A stretch of DNA of 64,000 nucleotides, taken from NCBI GenBank assembly GCA_033961575.1, contig CM066732.1, positions 68,238,687-68,302,686 of the forward strand. The letters run 5' to 3'. The notes beneath the pieces are model-generated. The model was not told the DNA's origin and did not search any database. It was given only the letters and a program-made list of their open reading frames with translations. The translations under genes and the position numbers were made by a program. This document shows positions 57,837-64,000 of this stretch, in pieces. Position 1 is the first letter of the stretch; the number at the start of each line of letters is the position of its first letter. This DNA comes from Aselliscus stoliczkanus (lineage: Eukaryota; Chordata; Mammalia; Chiroptera; Hipposideridae).

Positions 57837-58651
57837 TATCCTGGAGGGGCAGATGCAAAGGCTAGTCAGTTGGACGAGTTGGTGGCAGGAGCAATCCAGA
57901 GCTTCAATCAGTGTGGTTCCACTGGCACTGCCATCTTTACAGGTGACTTTCCATCCCTTGATCCAAGGCATGTTAGCACTTGGCTCCAGCATGTTGTCAC
58001 CATTCTAACCAGAAACTGGCACAAATGCTACTGTGTTAGGGTTGTAGCCAATTTCCTTAATGTAGGTGCTGATTTCCTTAACAATTTCCTCATATCTTTT
58101 CTGGCTATAAGGGAGCTCAGTGGAATCCATTTTGTTAACCTCAACAATTAGTTGTTTCTCACCCCGTGTGTAAGCCAGAAGGGCAAGCTCACAGGTCTGC
58201 CCCTTCTTGGAGACACCTGCTTCAAATTTACCAACACCAGCAGAAACACTCAGGACAGCACAGTCAGCCTGAGATGTGCCTGTAATCATGTTTTTGATAA
58301 AGTCCCTGTGTCCTGGGGCATCAATGATAGTCTCATAATACTTGCTGGTCTCGAATTTCCTCGGGGAGATATCAATGGTGATGATGCCATGCTTACCTTC
58401 AGCTTTCAGGTTATCCAAGGCTCAGGCACACTTGAAGGAGACTTTTCCTGCCTCAGCAGCCTCCTTATCAATTTTTTTGATGGTTCCACTGTCAATCCCA
58501 CCACGTTAATAGATCAGATGACCACATAGCTGGAATCTACGTGTCCAATGACAACTATATTCATGCGTGTCTTTTCCCCTTTTTGGGTTAAATTTAGCAG
58601 TGTTTTTCATGACACATGTGTTCTGGTGACAAACCTGTTGTGAAAAAGCAA
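57837..58651 (-). pseudogene. EEF1A1: processed EEF1A1 pseudogene, 3'-truncated
   Basis: The parent gene encodes eukaryotic elongation factor 1-alpha, the GTPase that delivers aminoacyl-tRNA to the ribosome. Sense is the minus strand. The copy begins about 58651 in the spliced 5' UTR (CTTTTTCACAACAGGTTTGT, CACCAGAACACATGTGTC) and has no introns. The start codon region is damaged near 58585. GHVDS of the P-loop is kept but GKST is lost. A stop replaces Trp near 58425. The open piece 58005-58418 keeps the GTPase motifs [20 protein letters not shown] and NKMDSTE; the continuing frame includes [20 protein letters not shown], then LPLQDI and a stop at about codon 253 of 462. The rest of the coding region, 3' UTR and poly-A are absent. 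Plus-strand frames at 57762-58529 are its complement. Confidence 0.95.
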
Positions 58652-58734
58652 GTGTTTAGTGTTATAAATGAAAGACATATTCTGAGTTTTTTATTCTTGT
58701 GCTATAAATTGAGTGTTAAGAAGAAATGGTATTT

Positions 58735-59019
58735 GAAATAGACTCAGAGATATAGAGAAAAAAACTGATGGTTTCTAGATGGGAGGGAGGCAGGGATGGG
58801 GGAGAAAATTAAGAGATTAGAAAATTCAAATTGCTATTCACAACATAGTCATGGGGATATGAAATACAGTATGGGGAATATAATCAATAATGTCATAAAG
58901 ATTATGTAGGGTGCCAGATGGTCACTGGACTTAGGGGGATCACTTCATGGACTGTGTGGATGCCTGACCATGGCGCTATACATCTGAAGCTGAAGTAGAA
59001 TAGTATTGAATGTCAACTA

Positions 59020-59062
<43 letters not shown>

Positions 59063-59222
59063 ACAGGATATCAAGTACAGCATAGGGAATATAGTCAATG
59101 GTATTGTAACAGCTATATATGATGTCAAATGGGTAGTAGACTGGGAGGAGTTATCACTTGGTGAGGAGTATAAATGTCTATTAGATTGCTTTGTACACTT
59201 GAAAATAAAGAGAAAAAAAAGA
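58735..59222 (+). mobile_element. L1 3' end, young subfamily
   Basis: Sense L1 3' UTR: TAGATGGGAGGGAGGCAGGG, CACAACATAGTCATGGGGAT, GGATCACTTCATGGACTGTG, GATGCCTGACCATGGCGCTA, an (AT)n stretch at 59021-59058, GTACAGCATAGGGAATATAG, then TTTGTACACTTGAAAATAAA and an A-rich tail. Same subfamily as 42686-42955. Confidence 0.9.
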
Positions 59223-60828
59223 AACGAAAAGAAAGAAATTGTATTATTTTTATTCATGTATTGACTGAGCCATTAGTTCTGACAGACTTATAGTCTACTG
59301 ATTCTGCTTATTATGTCCTTTTTCATTGGGAAGCTTGTCTAATTTAGGTACACTTTTAAAAACTGGATATGAGATGAACTGGATCAGGAATTTGGTTTTG
59401 GTGCAAAGCAGATCAAGCAACTTTTATTTACCTCTGAGATGAATTGAGACATTTGGGTACTTCGTAACTAGTAAAGAAATTTAGTACACCTAGGTCATTG
59501 GGGAGTGAACCTGAACATCATAGCTTATCTTCTTCAGGCTAGTCTGCTTCCAGGTTGCATGTAAGACAGCCCTGCATCCTGATCAGACACCTTGTTTCTG
59601 TATATTGAGAATCTGAACCTTTAGGCATTGCCTGGCAGCTGAATGTCTTGCTTAGACTAGAACTGTTTTTAGGAAATGTCTGTTGATAATGTCTTTCCTT
59701 TTCTTAGCTTACAGGAAAAATGGAAAATGTATTCTTAAAATGCCTTTTTTTTTTTTAACTGTAATGGGCTAGGATAACAAGAATTAAGGTAGAGTGAGAA
59801 CGAAGGGGAGAGAAGCAATCACAATATATTTACAGGTAAACCCTGTGGGATGAGATATCTTCAACCAGCTGGCCCTCAAAAGAAACACAAAAACAAAACA
59901 AATTACCCATAAACCTACTGAAAGATAAATCTGCCTTTATTCCTGAGTTGCTATGTTTAAAATCAAAATTTGAAATCAGAAGATGAATGATAGGTTATCC
60001 AGGGGATTGCCATCAAAATATGAACATTGGGCATACTGGAATAAAACAAAACAAAAAGAAGCCTAGGTAATAGTTTCATTTTCCCTAAGTATCCAATAAA
60101 AAAGTTATAAAAGGATAGTGATTGTCTCCATCTCAATAACAAACCAGAAGCTAAAAGTTTAAATTGCAGCAGAAAGAATCTGTGTTAGTCATAAAGTTAT
60201 TTTTTTGTGACTTGAATTATAAAACATTGGAAAGATTAAGCAAGGATAATTTTTGAAATTTCTAGTCCTTTGCTAGAAGAAAGTTTATAATGTATCACAT
60301 TTGGTTATAAGGAAGAGTATGGGCTAGTAAATTTTTTGAGATTTTTAATCTGTAATTATATCCATATCTATATAAATTATTTTTATGCTTGTTCATAAAA
60401 TTTTAAGACCAAGATTTAGAAAGGATTCATTTGTTTTAGTGTACTCACTGGTTACAAATAACTTTTAGAGTCTCTTTTATATTTTTCTCCTGTCACATTT
60501 CAGGATAAAGTATATAGAGAATATGGAAGATAGAATATGGAAGAAAATATATCTGTTTCAGTAAAATTTTGATGTGCTTTACATTGGCACAAGCTTTTAG
60601 AGAATACTGTAAATTATTTTCATCTTAATAACAAGAAGCAAAAGGCTTAACTTGCAACAGAAACTGTATACATGTATTTGTTAGACATAAAATGCCTTTT
60701 AATCCATACTCGGCTACTCAAACATAAACTCATTTTAAGGTGTTCCTTCCTACTAAGATTCTCACTTTGTTTTCTAAACACCCTAGAAAAAGAAAAAGAA
60801 AAATGATTTAAACTCTTAAAAATGTGAC
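59223..60828. other. unassigned intergenic DNA
   Basis: No gene or named repeat. A poly-T run lies at 59747-59757. CCAGCTGGCCC near 59866 matches the head of the long SINE type but nothing else of the SINE follows. Confidence 0.5.
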
Positions 60829-60972
60829 TTTTTTTTTTTAGTTGAACCATCCTGCCACCTGTTGGCAGCTCAGCATCAGCTCAGCTCAGGCTGGGCATCG
60901 AACTGCTGTTGCTCAGAACTCAGCTTGCTCTCTTGAGCGAGTTCTTAATCCACTGAGCCACTCAGCTGGCCC
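60829..60972 (-). mobile_element. tRNA-derived SINE, long type
   Basis: Minus strand: GGGCCAGCTGAGTGGCTCAG, box-A-like CAGTGGATTAAGAAC, box-B-like GTTCGATGCCC, AACAGGTGGCAGGATGGTTC, poly-A. Flanks AAAATGTGACTTTT and AAAATTTGGCACTTTT form an imperfect duplication. Confidence 0.92.
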
Positions 60973-63444
60973 CCAAAATTTGGCACTTTTAAGGGTACAT
61001 GAAATGAGCTACAAAAATGTACTGAAAAAGTTGTGATTTCATTAACTTTTGGTAAACTAAAAACTGAAGAATACATGTATACCAATTTTAAAAAAAGACT
61101 TATGAGCTAACAATATATTTGCCCCCACAGCTATTTTAGTAACAAAATAGCATACCATACTGAAAGATAAGGATTGTGGAAATGAGATGTTGGAAGACTT
61201 TTAAGGGGACATTACATTTTTCCCTTACTTGGTGTATATATGCATCAGAGGTATAAAGGGGAAACAAAGGTACAGGAAATAAATTTGTCATCATTTGTTT
61301 ACCATAAGGGAAAGTAGGTGATATAGATGATAGAACCCACACTGTAAGTCATTTCTATTACCTGTGCTGGTGGAAACCTCATGCAGCTACATAATAATCA
61401 TTAGAAGAGATTACACTGAAATAAGTCAAAAAATGGAAAATGGAAAGTACCAATGGAAGATTCATCATTCACAGCTCCTTTAGAAATTTGTAACAGAGAA
61501 TTGGAAAACTAGAGATTGGAAACAAATGAAGAATTGATAAGAAAATAACGATAGAGCACTTTTTACCAAATTACCCTATTTTGTCTCAGAAGCAAATAAA
61601 TATGGAGCTGAGGATTTACAGGCTAGAACAGGAACTGTGTATTGTGTTTTAGAAACTGTAATTCAAAACTGAGTTCTAATCACTAATGCAGTGAGTATCT
61701 TGAAAAGAGTTGGAAAGTAAGCCTTAATGGATGTGAGTTTGCCGTGTTCTCTTCACGCAACTAAAAGGGCAATTTTGCCCTAAATTGGAATAATTTTTAT
61801 AGTGTTCAGTGAATTTTTACACATAAAATATGTGAAAAATATAACAGCAAAATGGGAGTTACAGGAAGGTCATCTTGAAAAGAAATATAACAGACTTACA
61901 CTTTTCTTGCAAGTTGACATCATTGCATTAACGAAGTTTGATTTCAAGTTACTTTAGCATGCCCTTGGAAGACCTAGTCAGCAGAAAGTTGAGAAAAAGC
62001 ACTCAGTGTTACAATAGGAACAAATTACATTTCTTTTCCTTTCTAGTGAAAAGGTCATTATAGTATTTATTCCACTATTAAAAGTAAATTAAACCACTCT
62101 GAATTATTAAAGTAATATGAGGTGAAACATAAAAGTGTAAAAATGGGGCTTAGTATTAGTCTATAGCTCTCACCTTGTAAGAGCAGCTTTGAGTTTTCCA
62201 TTTCCCTCCTTTGTGCTCCCAATACCTTATCTTTTCCAAGAGAATAAACTCATTAATTTAATATACATAAAAAAGTTGTTTTTAGCTGTCTTCAATGGGT
62301 ATAAATATTCACTGTGGTTATTCATCTAGCATTTGTGAATTCTTAAATGTATTTATTTGGCAATATTATGAGATGGCATTCATTGAGGCTCCCATTATAG
62401 ATTTACAAAATGAACAAATCATATACTCTGTCCTAAACACGTATAGAAATGACCGTAATTAAAGTCTTCCTATGGTAGCTGTGTTGGGATATACCCTGAG
62501 GAGATGACAGCCATTAATTCCAACTACAGGGATCTGGGAAGGCCAAGAACAGAGCTAGTGTTGCAGCTGATTGACAAAAGATAAGTGGAAGGTTGATAGT
62601 GGAAAAACTAAAAAATCTTATGAGCAAACATTGAGAGGTATGAAAATTCGTAGACTACTTGGATTTTACTCATTTCAAGAAATATTTACTCTTGATCCTC
62701 TGTATGAGGAATGATTACAAGCCTGAAATTTTTATAATTCAGGGTGCATTTTTAGATTGACACTCAGCTGAGATAGCGATTGTGAGTGTTAAAATATTGA
62801 AATGCTGTTTCAATATTCCATTTTACAGTAAAACCCTAGTCATTCAAATATGCCCTCTGCTCTGTCCAGCCCAGAACCTTTTTTGGGATTCACTGTACCT
62901 TGCCAGGATCTAATGAAGAAAGCAAAAAACACAGCAGGGGCTCTCGGAGAGCCTGTTTCACACCAAAGCTGTCTACTATAGATTTTTATTAGTCAGTAAA
63001 TTTACCATAGTGGTACTTATGAATTTTGATTTAATCTTTGGGTAAAGATTAGAATGTTAGATATATCTAGAAAGAAAGATTGAAAACATATTGTGAAGAG
63101 TCTTGACTATGATGCTCAGGATTTGGGGGGATTTAATGTTTTTTATGAAAAGTGGTTGATGTGATCAGATATTGTAATTATTTTAAAAAATAACTCTAAT
63201 GGCTAGGAGAAAATTATAGTTACAGTAGAAAAAGTAAAATCACATAGATACTATCCAATGTGATTCTTTGAAATCTATCAGGTTTGATCAAAACATATGT
63301 TGAATGCAGCTGCTGAGTGATATCCAGCAGGGAGCAGTGCATTGAACCTTAGTAACAGTGTGTGACAAGTTTCAACTTGTTCAGTGCAGTCATTCGAGTG
63401 TGAGGTACTGTTGAGAGAAGGTGTGTTTTAAAGTGTGCTGTAAA
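60973..63444. other. unassigned intergenic DNA
   Basis: About 2.4 kb with no gene recognised. 63080-63210 (TGAAAAGTGGTTGATGTGAT) may be a further fragment of the L2-age repeat family. 63330-63430 might be 5' transposase sequence of the mariner that follows, too decayed to call. Confidence 0.4.
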
Positions 63445-63848
63445 TCATGGATCACAATAAATGCATTAACATGAAATGGGCAAACACTTTCATCCCCCAT
63501 CATGATAACGCTCCATGAGGCACATCGCTTCTGGTACAGCAATTTCTGTCAAATAAAAACATTACAGCGTGTCCTCATCCATCTTAATCACTGGATCTGG
63601 CACTGTATGACTGCAGGCTCTTCCCAAAAGTCAAAATGATTCAGGACATCGAGGCAGTCATGACAGCACAACTAAAGACACTCACGAAAGAGGACTTTCA
63701 GAACTGCTTCAGAAAGTGACAAGAATGATGGGATAAATGTATTAGAAGCGAGGGGGATTATTTTGAAGGGGATTAATGAGAATGTGTCTTACTGTAATAA
63801 ATTTTTTTATTTAAACATTCACTGGATTTTTTTTTAAATCACACCCCG
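63445..63848 (+). mobile_element. 3' end of a second mariner, with transposase remnant
   Basis: CATCATGATAACGCTCCATG encodes HHDNAP, the second-Asp motif; the following frame gives PHPS.SLDLALYDCRLFPK-type text (the PYSPDLAPCD region, decayed) and EDFQNCFRK with two in-frame stops before WDKCIRSEGDYFEGD and the natural stop. The right TIR ends ACACCCCG next to TA at 63849-63850. The 5' end is not found. A different mariner family from the element at 52.2 kb, by both TIR and C-terminus. Confidence 0.85.
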
Positions 63849-64000
63849 TATATTTAATCTGTATTGTTTCTAATGTCATTAAATAGCACTTCCTTCCACT
63901 TTACTCATTACTTTATGCAAAATACAGTGAGATTAGGTCTCCTTTATGGGAGACAGCTGGACCAAGACAGAAAAGAGGAGAGACTAAGAGGAATGTTCCA

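Noticed and set aside
57762..58529. Plus-strand frames of 129, 76 and 125 codons
   Set aside because: They are complements of the EEF1A1 retrocopy, whose true sense is minus.
59861..59880. SINE fragment near CCAGCTGGCCC
   Set aside because: Only about eleven bases match the SINE head and no box A, box B or tail follows; likely chance.

Overview
This window looks like nuclear DNA from a placental mammal, most likely a bat. It is AT-rich and intergenic, with no convincing intact protein-coding gene of the host. The bat assignment rests on the young tRNA-derived SINEs. One composite element (41.9-42.4 kb) has the unit order and wording I associate with horseshoe-bat-type (Rhinolophoidea) SINEs. 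The vespertilionid VES SINE and Helitron ends were not seen. The lineage call is from memory and is moderate for bat, weak for the family. No bacterial, plasmid or phage signature is present, and nearly all open reading frames are chance frames or repeat translations.

Layout. 0-5 kb: CT-rich low-complexity DNA, the end of an old MaLR-type LTR, unassigned AT-rich DNA, and two tRNA-SINEs. 5.7-8.0 kb: an 81-bp mariner MITE, a 1.5-kb antisense L1 3' end and a Tigger-like remnant. 8-23 kb: mostly unassigned DNA with ancient MIR, L2 and L1 pieces and two young SINEs. 23.5 kb: a 5' half of tRNA-Lys inserted between 15-bp target duplications. 27.9-29.6 kb: a MER5-like fragment and a complete 1345-bp ERVK-like solo LTR with 6-bp duplications. 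31-37 kb: a second MITE family and an L1 inserted into an older L1, with a small inversion whose breakpoint lies in a mariner copy. 41.9-43.8 kb: a composite SINE and another L1 nest. 46.5-49.3 kb: an L2 interrupted by a SINE and by an L1. 52-55.7 kb: a full-length decayed mariner (1270 bp) and a 938-bp pogo-type element with TIRs. 57.7-59.2 kb: a Tigger-like fragment abutting a 3'-truncated EEF1A1 retrocopy, then an L1 3' end. 63.4-63.85 kb: the 3' end of another mariner.

The elements record successive waves: ancient MIR/L2, then eutherian DNA transposons and old L1, then lineage-specific L1, mariner and ERVK, then young SINEs with near-perfect duplications. I found no new biological system. 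The most informative items are the tRNA-half retrocopy, the inversion through a mariner inside an L1, the MITE whose progenitor-type mariner is in the same window, and the retrocopy that keeps its 5' end but lacks its 3' end. Family names come from recognising consensus wording by eye; approximate boundaries are given where no duplication fixes them.
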